DNA of 64,000 nucleotides from Rhodocyclaceae bacterium (GCA_028714035.1 JAQTNA010000003.1:1-64000); one strand, 5' to 3'; numbered from the stretch's first letter, positions 26,534 to 36,865 are shown. The notes: a model not told the origin generated them from the letters alone. A program made the numbers and translations.

Positions 26534-28411
26534 TTACTCCCGCCTGACGGAGCCCGAGCTGCAAAGCTCGGCACTCAGCGCGGCCAGGCGCACGGGCAAG
26601 GGCAGCACGCGGCGGTTCGGCAGCTTGTGCCCGATGCGCGCCATGACCACCACGTCGCCCGGTTCCATGCCCTCCGCCTGCCCGGCCAGGGCCTCGTCCA
26701 GCAGGATCAGGGGCGTGCCGCCCGCCGACGCTTGCAGAGACGACAGGCCGGCTCGGAGCGCCGCCACGTCGCCCACCACCCGGGGCAGAAGCCCCCAGCC
26801 CTCGAGCACTTCGGCCAGGTAGGCCTGCCTTTCCGGATGGCCACCGCAGATGAACACCGGTCGGCCTGCCTGGGGCGCGAGGCCTTCGGGATACCAAGGC
26901 TTGATGGGTTCCGTGACGCCCAGGAGCACCGTGAAACTGAAGCTCGTCCCCTTGCCCAGCTGGCTCTCGATGGACAGGTCTCCCCCCATCATGCCCACCA
27001 GCTGGCGGGAAATGGAGAGTCCCAGCCCCGTGCCGCCGAAATGGCGCGCAATCGAGCTGTCGGCCTGCTCATAGGGCGTGAAGATGCGGGCCTTGGCCTC
27101 CTCGGAAACTCCCGGCCCGGTGTCCGTCACCTCGAAGCGCAAGCGCCGCTGCCCCGCCGGGTCCGCCGCGTCCGGCGGCAGGAGGGACACGGCAATGCGG
27201 ATATAGCCCTCCCGGGTGAACTTGATGGCATTGCCCACCAGGTTGACGATGATCTGCCGCAGCCGGGTCGGATCCCCCGCCACCTCGTTGGGCATGCCGA
27301 TGCCGGCGCGGCAGATGAATTCCAGGCCCTTTTCCGCGGCCCGCAGGGCGAAGAAGCCGGCGATTTCATCCAGCATCTCCCTCAGGCTGAACGGCAGCTC
27401 TTCCAGGCTCAGCTTGTTGGCCTCGATTTTCGACAGATCCAGGATGTCGTTGAGGATGGACAGCAGGGAACGGGCGCTTTCCTGGACGATATCGGCATAT
27501 TGCCGCTGTTCCTCGTCGAGGGCGGTCTCCAGGAGCAGATCGGTCATGCCGACGATGCCGTTCATGGGCGTGCGGATTTCATGGCTCATCATGGCCAGGA
27601 AGCGGCTCTTCGCCACGTTCGCCGCCTCCGCCTGGTCCTTGGCCTGGCGCAGCAGCGTTTCCGCACTCACGCGGGCCGTGACATCCGTGAAACTGAAGAC
27701 CAGGCCCTCGATTTCCTGGCGCAGATACTGGGGATGCATCTTGCGCTCGAAGACGCGCCCATCCACCAGGCGGATGATGTCGAATGCCGGACGATCCGGG
27801 GCTTCCCGGATATGGACCAGGCGCGCCTCGTATGCGGGGGCGTCCTGGACCATGGCCGCCATGCAGTCCAGCACCGCGCTGTCCCCGTCCGCCAGCATCT
27901 CCTCCGACAGCTGCCACATGCCGGCCAGGCGCCGGTTCATGGCCACGATCCGACCCTCCCGATCCAGGACCAGGAGGCCGTCCGCCGTGGCTTCAAACAT
28001 GGCGCCCAGACGGGACGCGGTGTGCGCCAGTTCGTCCTCCATATGCCTCTGGGCCCGGATATCCGCGGCCCGGATGGCCAGGTAGGGCCTCTCGCCCACC
28101 CGCACGCCATGCACGCTCTTCATGACCGGCAGGAGCCGGCCATCCGCGCACTGGTAGAGTCCTTCCGTGGATTCGATCTCCGGCAGGGCACCCGACTTCA
28201 CCTCGTCCCAGTAAAAGACGTCCTCCAGGGTGCTTTCCACCTCGGTCACGCACTTGCCCAGCAGTTCTTCCTCGGCCCAGCCCAGGAGCTCCAGGGCACG
28301 CCGGTTGGCCGCCACGACGCAGAGTGTCGCGGGATCCACCAGGATGAGCATGTCCCCGGCCGCGTGCAGGAGTGCCAGCGCCAGATCGCCCTTGCCCGGT
28401 GATTCGATCAT
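26534..28411 (-). CDS. Cytoplasmic PAS-PAS sensor kinase with a degenerate C-terminal receiver
   Basis: A 625-residue kinase. PAS 1 (about residues 10-125) and PAS 2 (about 130-260) are followed by HisKA with [20 protein letters not shown] and HATPase ([36 protein letters not shown]). The last roughly 105 residues resemble a receiver: a LILLDEAL segment stands where the phospho-accepting Asp should be, but the acidic pocket at the domain start is replaced by FICGGHPERQ and the Lys of 'KP' is missing. It overlaps the upstream HD-GYP gene by four bases (ATGA), so the HD-GYP and kinase are cotranslated. Confidence 0.85.
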   Translation of the reverse strand: MIESPGKGDLALALLHAAGDMLILVDPATLCVVAANRRALELLGWAEEELLGKCVTEVESTLEDVFYWDEVKSGALPEIESTEGLYQCADGRLLPVMKSVHGVRVGERPYLAIRAADIRAQRHMEDELAHTASRLGAMFEATADGLLVLDREGRIVAMNRRLAGMWQLSEEMLADGDSAVLDCMAAMVQDAPAYEARLVHIREAPDRPAFDIIRLVDGRVFERKMHPQYLRQEIEGLVFSFTDVTARVSAETLLRQAKDQAEAANVAKSRFLAMMSHEIRTPMNGIVGMTDLLLETALDEEQRQYADIVQESARSLLSILNDILDLSKIEANKLSLEELPFSLREMLDEIAGFFALRAAEKGLEFICRAGIGMPNEVAGDPTRLRQIIVNLVGNAIKFTREGYIRIAVSLLPPDAADPAGQRRLRFEVTDTGPGVSEEAKARIFTPYEQADSSIARHFGGTGLGLSISRQLVGMMGGDLSIESQLGKGTSFSFTVLLGVTEPIKPWYPEGLAPQAGRPVFICGGHPERQAYLAEVLEGWGLLPRVVGDVAALRAGLSSLQASAGGTPLILLDEALAGQAEGMEPGDVVVMARIGHKLPNRRVLPLPVRLAALSAELCSSGSVRRE

Positions 28412-29697
28412 GTCCTGCCTCCCCGCTCGTCGCTGTTGCCCGCATCGAAGTAGTAGCTTACACGCTGGCGCGGGCAGAGATACTGCACCATGGCGCGAGG
28501 CAGGGTGCCGGGGCGCATGGCCTTGACGATGCTGACATCCGAGTCCTCCCCCAGGTCAATGATGGGTGCATCGTCCGGCGCCACGTTCTCGTCGTAGAGC
28601 ATCACCACCGGCTTCAGCGGACGATCCGAATTGACCGAAGTGACGACGCCGGCCATTTCGTTGGACAGCTTGACGAGGGTCCCCGGGGGATAAACGCCCA
28701 GGGCCTTGATCAGCGTCTGCAGCACCTTCTGGTCGAACCAGGCGCGGTTCTGGGCGTACATGAGTTTCAAGGCTTCGTGGGGCGTGAGGGCGTTGCCGAC
28801 GTGGACCGGATTGCACAGATTGTCGTAGTAGTTCACCACCGCGACGATGCGCGCCAGAGGTGGAATCGCCTCGCCCTTCAGTTGCTGGGGGTAGCCGCTG
28901 CCGTCCAGGAACTCGTGGTGACTGTAGATGATGCGCTGCACCTCCGGCGGCAGGCCCACCTTCTGCGCCGCCTTGAGTCCAAACTCGCAATGCTGCTTGC
29001 GAAACTCCTGCTCGGCCCGGGTCAGGGGGTCGGTCTTCATGGTGATCTGGGTCGGCACATCCGTGAGGCCGACATCGTGAAACAGCGCCCCCATGCCCAG
29101 AACCCGGCAGGCCTCCGCGGGCAAACCCAGCTTCCGTCCCGCCATCAGGGACAGGACCGACACGTTCAGGCCGTGCAGATACTGGTCCTCTCCTCCCGGC
29201 TTGTCACCCATGACCTGGAGCAGGATGTCGGAGGCGGAAAGAAAGGAATCCACCAGCTTGTCCACCAGCTTGGTCGCGGCGCCCACGGTCTTCTGCGGAT
29301 GGCTGAAGAGTTCGCGGTTGATGGAGCGCACGGTCAATGCGGTTTCGTGGAAGGCTTTCGACACGCCGGAGTAGGCCGCCTTGTGTTTCTTGTGGGTTTC
29401 CAGCCTCGCCTCCTTGGCGGCGATCTGCGCGCCCACCGCCAGGGTTTCCACGACCGCCGGGGCCACGGGCTCCGGCGAGGCTGCCACCTGCCCCGGAGGC
29501 AAGGCCACCACGTCGCTCAGCACGGGATCCCAGCGCACGTTCCCCAGACCGAGCCCCAGGATGATCCACACCTGCTCCTCGGTCTTGATCTTGAATTTGC
29601 TCAGGGGAAAGGGATGGCGCAGCCAGCCCACTCCCAGGTGGACGAACACGCCCACCCGAAGCTGTTCCGGATTGATCAGGGGAAATTCCGATTCCAT
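28408..29697 (-). CDS. HD-GYP domain protein, probable cyclic-di-GMP phosphodiesterase
   Basis: A protein of 429 residues from the ATG at 29697 (MESEFPLINPEQLRVGVFVH). The N-terminal 130 residues look like the DUF3391 segment found ahead of HD-GYP. The catalytic domain has GALFHDVGLTDVP, the second His pair in IYSHHEFLDGSGYPQQLKGE with the GYP triad intact, and RIVAVVNYYDNLCNP. HD-GYP proteins hydrolyse c-di-GMP. It is upstream of and overlaps the PAS-PAS kinase by four bases, suggesting that kinase and phosphodiesterase work in one circuit. A longer start at 29733 is possible but unlike the family. Confidence 0.88.
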   Translation of the reverse strand: MESEFPLINPEQLRVGVFVHLGVGWLRHPFPLSKFKIKTEEQVWIILGLGLGNVRWDPVLSDVVALPPGQVAASPEPVAPAVVETLAVGAQIAAKEARLETHKKHKAAYSGVSKAFHETALTVRSINRELFSHPQKTVGAATKLVDKLVDSFLSASDILLQVMGDKPGGEDQYLHGLNVSVLSLMAGRKLGLPAEACRVLGMGALFHDVGLTDVPTQITMKTDPLTRAEQEFRKQHCEFGLKAAQKVGLPPEVQRIIYSHHEFLDGSGYPQQLKGEAIPPLARIVAVVNYYDNLCNPVHVGNALTPHEALKLMYAQNRAWFDQKVLQTLIKALGVYPPGTLVKLSNEMAGVVTSVNSDRPLKPVVMLYDENVAPDDAPIIDLGEDSDVSIVKAMRPGTLPRAMVQYLCPRQRVSYYFDAGNSDERGGRT

Positions 29698-29832
29698 GCC
29701 GTCTGTCTTGCGCCAAATGCCGCGCTCTGCCATACATGGCAGATGTTTACGGCCCGGCCCGGACTTTCTGAAGGCATGGCAGGCGCCCGCGCCGGGAGAA
29801 ACGGCTGCGGGCGGAGAAGCCGCAAGCCCGCC

Positions 29833-30501
29833 TTACGTGCCCCGAAGGCTGATGATCTCCCAGCCCTTCTCCAGGGCATGGGCGCGCAGGGTATCGTCCG
29901 GGTCCACGGCCACCGGGTGATCCACCAAGGCCAGGAGCGGCAGGTCGTTCAGGGAATCGCTATAGAAGCTGCTGCGATCGAAGCTGCCCCACCACAGGCC
30001 CAGGGATTCCAGCCAGGCCTCCACGCGCACGATCTTGCCCTCCCGGAAGGATGGCGTGCCGCGCGGCTTGCCGGTGAAGCAGCCATTCTCCTGGGCGGGG
30101 ACGGTGGCGATCAGATGGGCGATGCCCAACTCCCGAGCCACCGGGCCGGTGACGAAACTGTTGGTGGCGGTCACCAGGGCCACCAGGGCGCCGGCTTCCA
30201 GGCTGGCCCGCACCAGTTCGCGCGCGGGCTGGCCCAGGATGGGGCGGATGCAGCGCTCCATGAATTCCCCATGCCAGGCATCCAGTTCTTTCCGGCTGTG
30301 ACGGGACAGGGGCTTCAACTGGAAATCCAGGAATTCATGGATATCCAGGGTGCCCGCCTTGTACTGGTTGTAGAACGTGAGGTTTTTCGCCTCGAACAGT
30401 TCGCGATCCAATACGCCCTTGGAAATGAGGAATTGCGCCCACTCGAAATCGCTGTCGCCGGCGATGAGCGTGTGGTCAAGATCAAAGAGTACGAGTTCCA
30501 T
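29833..30501 (-). CDS. HAD-IB family hydrolase (SerB/CicA-like)
   Basis: A 222-residue cytoplasmic phosphatase. Motif I is LFDLDHTLIAGDSDFEW with the nucleophile Asp; motif II is VALVTATNSFV; motif III/IV is FYSDSLNDLPLLALVDHPVA. Together with a helical cap (residues about 20-90) this is subfamily IB, which includes phosphoserine and histidinol phosphatases. In betaproteobacteria such a gene commonly follows hda, as here. The substrate cannot be told from sequence. Confidence 0.88.
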   Translation of the reverse strand: MELVLFDLDHTLIAGDSDFEWAQFLISKGVLDRELFEAKNLTFYNQYKAGTLDIHEFLDFQLKPLSRHSRKELDAWHGEFMERCIRPILGQPARELVRASLEAGALVALVTATNSFVTGPVARELGIAHLIATVPAQENGCFTGKPRGTPSFREGKIVRVEAWLESLGLWWGSFDRSSFYSDSLNDLPLLALVDHPVAVDPDDTLRAHALEKGWEIISLRGT

Positions 30502-30608
30502 GCTGTTGTCTCGGATATATTTTGGATGACGCCGTTATGTGTCGACGCCTTGGCCGAAGCCTTATACGTGAAACTCGGGCGGACCAGAATTACCCCGATG
30601 GGGCAACC

Positions 30609-31289
30609 TCAGGGGCTGCCCGCCGTTTCTTCCCGGCCCGCCAGGATCTCCTTGACCAGGGCCACGCTGGCCGAACGCTTCCTGATCAGGGTCTGCTCGT
30701 CCAGTTCCTCCAGCACGGCAAAGAGCGAGCCCAGGTCGCGCCGGCCATGGCGCAAGAGGTAGGTAATCACCTCCGGCTCCAGGCGCATGCCGCGGGCGCG
30801 GGCATGGCGCGCCAGGGTTTCCGCCTTCTCCTCGTCGGACAGGGGCTGGACCTGGTAGATCAGGGCCTGACCGATGCGCGTGCGCAAGTCCTCGCGCAAG
30901 GCCAGGTGCAGGGGCGGCGCATCCCCCGCCATGAGGAGCGCCAGGCCCACCAGGCGCGCGGTATTGAAGGCGCGAAACAGGGCGATCTGCCCCTCCGGCG
31001 AGAGCCGGTCCACCTCGTCTACGATCAGGAGGCCGCCCGGTGGCAGGGGCAGATCCTCCCCCACCTCGGCGCCGCGCCAGGCCGTGACCGGACGCCCGGC
31101 CGCCGCCGCGGTGGCCTGCAACAGGTGGGAGCGGCCGCTGCCCAGTTCGCCCCAGATGTAGAGGGCATCGAAGGCCAAAGGTGTAGCCAGGTGGCACAGG
31201 CGCTCGACCAGTTCCGCATTCGCGCCCGGTACAAAGTTGGCGAAATCGGCAACCGGCGCGGGGCGTATATCGAGGGGAATCTGGCGCAT
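30609..31289 (-). CDS. hda: DnaA regulatory inactivator Hda
   Basis: A 226-residue AAA+ protein related to DnaA. It has ANFVPGANAELVERLCHLAT at the start, a Walker A region ALYIWGELGSGRSHLLQATA, Walker B GLLIVDEVDRL, and DLRTRIGQALIYQVQPLSDE in the sensor region. With the sliding clamp it promotes ATP hydrolysis by DnaA and so prevents re-initiation. MRQIPLDIRP at the N-terminus resembles the clamp-binding 'QxxLxL' type peptide. It sits downstream of perM and upstream of a HAD hydrolase. Confidence 0.93.
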   Translation of the reverse strand: MRQIPLDIRPAPVADFANFVPGANAELVERLCHLATPLAFDALYIWGELGSGRSHLLQATAAAAGRPVTAWRGAEVGEDLPLPPGGLLIVDEVDRLSPEGQIALFRAFNTARLVGLALLMAGDAPPLHLALREDLRTRIGQALIYQVQPLSDEEKAETLARHARARGMRLEPEVITYLLRHGRRDLGSLFAVLEELDEQTLIRKRSASVALVKEILAGREETAGSP

Positions 31290-31298
31290 CAGAGCGGG

Positions 31299-31422
31299 GC
31301 AAGCGGTAAGCGGTAAGCGGTAAGCGCCGCCGATCCTCGCCGAAAAGACAGAACATCTGCCTTCCGCTGACCGCTCACCGCCTCTCCATGTTTTCTCTGC
31401 GCCTCGGCGCCTCTGCGGTGAA
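31299..31422. repeat. Heptad-repeat element between hda and perM
   Basis: Four units of the kind GCGGTAA (31299-31328) are answered by CCGCTGA and CCGCTCA units at about 31373-31386. Adjacent to it is a single arm of another family, CTCTGCGCCTC...CTCTGCGGTG (31394-31422), the same kind as the elements at 33710 and 57889. This looks like two repeat families next to each other. Confidence 0.6.
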
Positions 31423-31431
31423 TCCTGTCTC

Positions 31432-32511
31432 TCAAAGCTTCCCCTCCGGCCCCAGATAAAAGTGGCTCTTCAGGTACAGGACGCGCAGTTCCCGCAGGGC
31501 CACCAGCAGGGCGGCGCTGGCCGGCAGGGCCATGAGCACCCCGGCGAAACCGAACAGCTGACTGAAGGCCAGGAGGGCGAAGATCACCGCCATGGGATGG
31601 AGCCCGATGCGTTCGCCCACCAGGTAGGGCGTGAGCAGGAAACCTTCCAGCACCTGGCCGAGGCCATAGACCGCGGCCACCGCCAGCACCGGCTCCCAGC
31701 CCTGAAATTGCAGAACCGCCACCAGCAGGGCCAGAATCAGGCCGACGCCGTAGCCGACGTAGGGAATGAAGATCAGGAAGCCGGTCAACAGGCCCACCGG
31801 CACCGCCGCCCCCACCCCGGCCAGCCACAGGGCCAGGCTGTAATAGAGGGCCAGAAGCAGCATCACCATGAGCTGGCCGCGCAAAAACTGGGACAGCACC
31901 GAATCCACTTCCCCCAGGATGCGCCTGGACGCCCCGTGCCAGGGCCGGGGAATGGCCGCATCGAACCGGGCCAGGAGCTTGGGCCAGCTCTGGAGCAGGT
32001 AGAAGACCAGGAGCGGCGTCAACACGAGGTTGGCCAGCAGATTGACCAGGGCCAGGCCGCCGGTGCCCAGGGAACGCAGCAGTTTGCCCGCCATGTCGCC
32101 GGAATTGCTCAGGTGTTCGCTGGCGAACTGGCGCACGCTGCCCCCATCCACCTGAAGCTCGATGCCCAGGTGCTCCCGCAGCCAGGGCAGGATCTGGCCG
32201 TTGGCCGCCGCCGTGAGGTCCGGCAGGCGTGTCACCACCTGGATCGCTTCCTGGCGCACCAGGGGCACCAGGATCAGGCCCAGGAGCGCGGCCACCCCCA
32301 GCAGCGCCAGTACGGTCAGGGCCGCCGCCACGGTGCGCGGCAGACGCCAGCGCACCAGCCTCTCCACCAGCGGATTGCCGATGTAGGACAGGATCAGCGC
32401 CAGGAGGAAAGGCGTGAGCACCGGGCTGATGAGGTAGAGCAGGGCGAGCAGGGACAGCCCCGCCCCGATCCAGGCGGCGGTTTGCAGACGGTGGGCGCGT
32501 TCAGTGGTCAT
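31432..32511 (-). CDS. AI-2E family transporter (PerM-like)
   Basis: A 359-residue membrane protein with about seven hydrophobic segments, starting [20 protein letters not shown]. The segments [20 protein letters not shown] and [20 protein letters not shown] are typical of the PerM/TqsA group, whose members export small molecules or signals. The true substrate is unknown. I chose the ATG at 32511; a start at 32538 would extend into the divergent purM promoter. Order purM < > perM-hda-HAD is common in betaproteobacteria. Confidence 0.9.
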   Translation of the reverse strand: MTTERAHRLQTAAWIGAGLSLLALLYLISPVLTPFLLALILSYIGNPLVERLVRWRLPRTVAAALTVLALLGVAALLGLILVPLVRQEAIQVVTRLPDLTAAANGQILPWLREHLGIELQVDGGSVRQFASEHLSNSGDMAGKLLRSLGTGGLALVNLLANLVLTPLLVFYLLQSWPKLLARFDAAIPRPWHGASRRILGEVDSVLSQFLRGQLMVMLLLALYYSLALWLAGVGAAVPVGLLTGFLIFIPYVGYGVGLILALLVAVLQFQGWEPVLAVAAVYGLGQVLEGFLLTPYLVGERIGLHPMAVIFALLAFSQLFGFAGVLMALPASAALLVALRELRVLYLKSHFYLGPEGKL

Positions 32512-32612
32512 TTCGGCTAAAATCACGGTTTTTCGCACCGGGAATTCCTGAAGGATTCACGAAGGACAGGCGCGAACCCGTAACTGTAGCTTTCGAATCG
32601 CGAGAACTCAAC

Positions 32613-33695
<1,083 letters not shown>

Positions 33696-33709
33696 GTATC
33701 AGGCAGTAT

Positions 33710-33787
33710 TTTGAACCGCAGAGACGCAGAGGCGCGGAGGAAAACCTCATGGGGTTTCTCTGCGCCTCTGCGTCTCTGCGGTGAAAT
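33710..33787. repeat. Heptad-repeat hairpin element, CGCAGAG type
   Basis: This is the clearest copy in the window. The left arm (33713-33745) starts GAACCGCAGAGACGCAGAGG and the right arm (33754-33784) ends CCTCTGCGTCTCTGCGGTG; the two are almost perfectly complementary around a small loop near 33747-33753. Inside each arm the units repeat every seven bases. It lies between purM and murI, both on the plus strand. Confidence 0.8.
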
Positions 33788-33799
33788 CCATCGGCCGTG

Positions 33800-34594
33800 A
33801 TGACGGCGGACCAGCCCATCGGCGTTTTCGACTCCGGCGTGGGGGGGCTTTCCGTCCTGCGCCAGATCAGGGAGCGGCTGCCCGGCGAGGATCTGCTCTA
33901 TGTGGCCGACTCCGGCCACGCCCCCTACGGCCACCGCCCGGCCCACGCCATCGAAGCTCGTTCCATCGCCATCGGCGATTTCCTCCTGGCCCGGGGCGCC
34001 AAGGCCCTGGTGGTCGCGTGCAATACCGCCACCGCCGCCGCCATCCATGTCATCAGAGCGCGTTACGGGCTCCCCGTGGTCGGCATCGAGCCGGCGGTGA
34101 AACCGGCGGTCGCGGCCACCCGTTCCGGCGTCATAGGCGTGCTGGCGACCCACGGCACGCTCAAGAGCCCGCGCTTCGCCGGCCTGGTGGAGCGCTTCGG
34201 CGCCCACGCCAGGGTGATGGTCCAGTCCTGCCCCGGTCTGGTGGAACGGATCGAGGCCGGCGACCTGGAGAGCATGGAGACCCGCCGACTGCTGGAAGCC
34301 TATGTCCGACCGCTGCTGGACGGGGGGGCCGACACCCTGGTCCTGGGCTGCACCCATTACCCCTTTCTCGCCTCCCTGCTGGCTGAACTGGCCGGACCCG
34401 AAGTGGCCGTGGTCGAACCGGGCGCCGCCGTCGCCCGACACCTGGCGCACCGTCTGGAAGAATCCGGGCTGCTGCGGCCGCGCGCCGATGGCGGCACGGA
34501 GCGCTTCTGGACCAGCGGCGACCTGGCGCAATTGAACCTCCTCCTGCCGCGCCTCTGGCCACGGCCGGCCCGCGCCGAGGCCTTTACCTCTTGA
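33800..34594 (+). CDS. murI: Glutamate racemase
   Basis: A 264-residue enzyme making D-glutamate for peptidoglycan. It has [20 protein letters not shown], the first catalytic Cys in [19 protein letters not shown], and the second in [18 protein letters not shown]. The loop after the first motif is [11 protein letters not shown], slightly unusual compared with the common 'YvaDsar.PYG'. The preceding GTG (33797) could also serve as start; I took the ATG. It follows a repeat hairpin after purM. Confidence 0.94.
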   Translation: MTADQPIGVFDSGVGGLSVLRQIRERLPGEDLLYVADSGHAPYGHRPAHAIEARSIAIGDFLLARGAKALVVACNTATAAAIHVIRARYGLPVVGIEPAVKPAVAATRSGVIGVLATHGTLKSPRFAGLVERFGAHARVMVQSCPGLVERIEAGDLESMETRRLLEAYVRPLLDGGADTLVLGCTHYPFLASLLAELAGPEVAVVEPGAAVARHLAHRLEESGLLRPRADGGTERFWTSGDLAQLNLLLPRLWPRPARAEAFTS

Positions 34595-34654
34595 CGGCGG
34601 CAAGCCAGGCAAGTACAAGATCACCCTTTAGGCATCCACGTAACAGGAGACGAC

Positions 34655-35134
34655 ATGAACCAACTGACCACCCTCTTCGCCGCCGTGAGTCTGGGCCTCG
34701 CCATGGCCGGGGCGCACGCCCAGGCCCCAGCCGTTCCCGGAGCCGTCAGCGGCAGCGTGGTGCAACCGGCCCCTGCCAAGGCGGTCCCCGCAGCCCCCGC
34801 CGCCCAGGCTGCTCCGGCCAAGGCCGCCGCGCCCGCCGTAGCCCCGGCCGCCACACCGACGGCCGCCGCCGCACCGGCCAAGCCTACTGCGACCATCCAG
34901 CCCGCCGCGCCCCAAGCCAGCGCCCAACCGGCGATGGAGACCGAGAAGAAGGCCGCCGCGCCCAGGCCCGTGGTGAAGAAGGCCGCCAAGCCCGGCAAGA
35001 AGGTCGCCCAGAAGAGCAAGGGCAAGGGAGGCAAGCACGCCAAGGCCGGCAAGCACTCGAAGGCCAAGAAGGCCGGTCACCACAAGGCCAAGAAGCACCT
35101 GAAGCACAAGAAGGCCGTGGTCAATCCCGGCTGA
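34655..35134 (+). CDS. Secreted Ala/Pro/Lys-rich low-complexity protein
   Basis: A 159-residue protein with a strong Shine-Dalgarno (AGGAGA, 34645-34650). A signal peptide (MNQLTTLFAAVSLGLAMAGA, cleavage about after HAQA) is followed by an Ala/Pro-rich stretch with PAKA/PAAQ repeats (about residues 24-90) and a basic tail rich in Lys, Ala, Gly and His (KKAAKPGKKVAQKSKGKGGK, KAKKAGHHKAKKHLKHKK). The tail resembles histone H1-like sequences, but the signal peptide argues for export. No known domain is recognised. It could bind DNA, metal or envelope polymers; this is a guess from composition. Confidence 0.8.
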   Translation: MNQLTTLFAAVSLGLAMAGAHAQAPAVPGAVSGSVVQPAPAKAVPAAPAAQAAPAKAAAPAVAPAATPTAAAAPAKPTATIQPAAPQASAQPAMETEKKAAAPRPVVKKAAKPGKKVAQKSKGKGGKHAKAGKHSKAKKAGHHKAKKHLKHKKAVVNPG

Positions 35135-35156
35135 CGGGTCTCGCCGGGTGACGGCC

Positions 35157-35244
35157 GGGTGCAGTAAGGAACGTACTGCACCCTGGAACGCCCCCGTCTG
35201 CGATGCGGATCGCTACGCTCACCTCATCCTACAGCCCGACCTAC
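35157..35244. repeat. Intergenic palindrome plus decayed REP-like repeats
   Basis: A perfect 10-bp stem GGGTGCAGTA / TACTGCACCC (35157-35166 and 35174-35183) is not followed by a T run. After it, GATGCGGATCGCTACGCTCA (35202-35221) and CTCATCCTAC resemble the common proteobacterial element of the GATGGGT...ACCCATCCTAC type, partly decayed. The stop codon of the minus-strand gene falls at the end of this repeat. Confidence 0.5.
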
Positions 35245-35816
35245 CCCTGGAGCATGGCCAGCAAGAGCGCGAGGAACAGTCCCACCAGCCAGCCCGTGCC
35301 GAACATGACGCCCACCATCCCCAGCTTGGCCAGCTTGCGCCCGACGTGATCGCGCAGGGCGGCTTCCCGTGTCACCGGCGATGCCCCGAGGCGAAATCCG
35401 AACACCACGGCCAGGGAGAACAGGCCGCTCACCACCAACAGCAACACGGGCCAGAGCAGGAAATGGCCCAGCAGATGCTCGGCGTGGGGGAACTCCCGGC
35501 GCCCTGGCGGGTAGAGGAGAAAGAACACCGTCAGGAACAGCAGCAGTCCGCCGATCAAGGCCCAGGCGTACTTGGCCTTGCCCAGGCGGCGGGGCCGGTT
35601 GCGGATGCGCATCTCATGGGAAAGCGAGTGGTGCGAGGAAGGAGAACGCAAGGCCTGGGCCGCCGCCACGGGCTGGCTTGCCTTGTTTTTTTGCCGGTGG
35701 CGGCGGCCGGAGGAGGAGTATCCGGAAGGCGACGGAATCACTTCGGCGTCGCGACCGTAAGCAGCCGCCCGGCCGGGGACAGGCTCATCAGGGGCAAAAT
35801 GGCCTTCGCTGTGCAT
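35241..35816 (-). CDS. Hypothetical membrane protein with three C-terminal helices
   Basis: A 191-residue protein from the ATG at 35816. The N-terminal 75 residues are polar and basic with no clear fold. Three hydrophobic helices follow: AWALIGGLLLFLTVFFLLY, LLLWPVLLLVVSGLFSLAVV-like (residues about 120-145) and GVMFGTGWLVGLFLALLLAM at the end. I recognise no family. It is flanked by miaA (same strand, upstream) and a repeat-rich gap. A start at 35870 would add a Cys-rich segment and is less likely. Confidence 0.6.
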   Translation of the reverse strand: MHSEGHFAPDEPVPGRAAAYGRDAEVIPSPSGYSSSGRRHRQKNKASQPVAAAQALRSPSSHHSLSHEMRIRNRPRRLGKAKYAWALIGGLLLFLTVFFLLYPPGRREFPHAEHLLGHFLLWPVLLLVVSGLFSLAVVFGFRLGASPVTREAALRDHVGRKLAKLGMVGVMFGTGWLVGLFLALLLAMLQG

Positions 35817-35918
35817 GTTCCTATTCCCTTTCCGACTCGCGCACCCTCTGCATCCGGGCATGGGCCGCATTGTAGCCCATCGAACCCCGTTTAGGCGGAA
35901 TGGGTCGGCAGACAGGAA

Positions 35919-36863
35919 TCAGGGCGAGGCGATTTCCCGGGCACACCAGGTGGCGGCCCGGTCCACCAGGGACGGGTCCAGGCAATCCAGGAAGTGGATG
36001 CCCGAAAAGCCCCGCAGCCAGGTCATCTGGCGCTTGGCCAATTGCCGAGTGGCGAAGACCCCGCGGTCACGCAGTTCCGCCGGCGGCAACTCGCCCTCCA
36101 GCATCTCCCAGACCTGGCGATAGCCCACGCAGCGCATGGCAGGCAGGCTGGCGTTCAGCCGGTATTTTTGTCTCAAGCCCTCCACCTCGGCCACCAGCCC
36201 CTCCGCCAACATGGCCTCGAAGCGCGCGCCGATGCGCTGGTGCAGCGCCGCCCGGTCCGAGGGCAGCAGCCCCAGGGCGACGAGGCGACAGGGCAGTTCC
36301 CCCTCGCCGTCCCGGCTGGCATACGCCTCGGCGAGCGGCTGGCCAGTGAGGCGCACGATCTCCAGTGCCCGCTGTATGCGCTGGGAATCCCCCGGCTTCA
36401 GTCGCGCTGCCGCCTCCGGATCGAGTCGCGCCAGATCGGCATGCAGCGCGGGCCAGCCGCGCCGCGCCGCGTCCTCCTCGATCTCCGCGCGCAAACCGGC
36501 ATCCGCGGCAGGCAGGTTCGATAGCCCCTCCCGCAGCGCCTTGAAATAGAGCATGGTGCCCCCGGCCAGGACGGGAATCCGGCCCCGGCCGCTGATCTCC
36601 CGCATCAGGCGCACCGCATCCTCCCGGAAACGGGCGGCGGAATAGGCCTCCTCCGGCGAGATGACATCAATCAGGTGGTGGGGACAGGCCGCCCTCTCCG
36701 CTGGGGTGGGCTTGGCCGTGCCGATGTCCATGTCCCGGTACACGAGCGCGGAATCCACGCTCACGACTTCCACCGGGAAGCGCTTGGCCAACTCCAGGGT
36801 CAGGGCCGTCTTGCCGCTGGCCGTGGGGCCCATGAGGAGGATGGCGGGGGGCAGCAAAGTCAA
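35919..36863 (-). CDS. miaA: tRNA dimethylallyltransferase MiaA (start codon uncertain)
   Basis: An enzyme of about 314 residues that adds a dimethylallyl group to A37 of tRNAs reading UNN codons. The P-loop [20 protein letters not shown], the [17 protein letters not shown] motif, [12 protein letters not shown] and [11 protein letters not shown] are family signatures. There is no ATG just ahead of the P-loop strand. I use TTG at 36863 ([11 protein letters not shown]). An ATG at 36902 exists, but it lies within the 7-bp-repeat element that fills the mutL-miaA gap. The usual hfq gene does not follow. Confidence 0.92.
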   Translation of the reverse strand: MTLLPPAILLMGPTASGKTALTLELAKRFPVEVVSVDSALVYRDMDIGTAKPTPAERAACPHHLIDVISPEEAYSAARFREDAVRLMREISGRGRIPVLAGGTMLYFKALREGLSNLPAADAGLRAEIEEDAARRGWPALHADLARLDPEAAARLKPGDSQRIQRALEIVRLTGQPLAEAYASRDGEGELPCRLVALGLLPSDRAALHQRIGARFEAMLAEGLVAEVEGLRQKYRLNASLPAMRCVGYRQVWEMLEGELPPAELRDRGVFATRQLAKRQMTWLRGFSGIHFLDCLDPSLVDRAATWCAREIASP

Positions 36864-36865
36864 AA

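Noticed and set aside
34655..35134. Alanine/lysine-rich protein as a cytoplasmic nucleoid histone H1 homologue
   Set aside because: It has a clear N-terminal signal peptide, which does not fit a cytoplasmic nucleoid protein.
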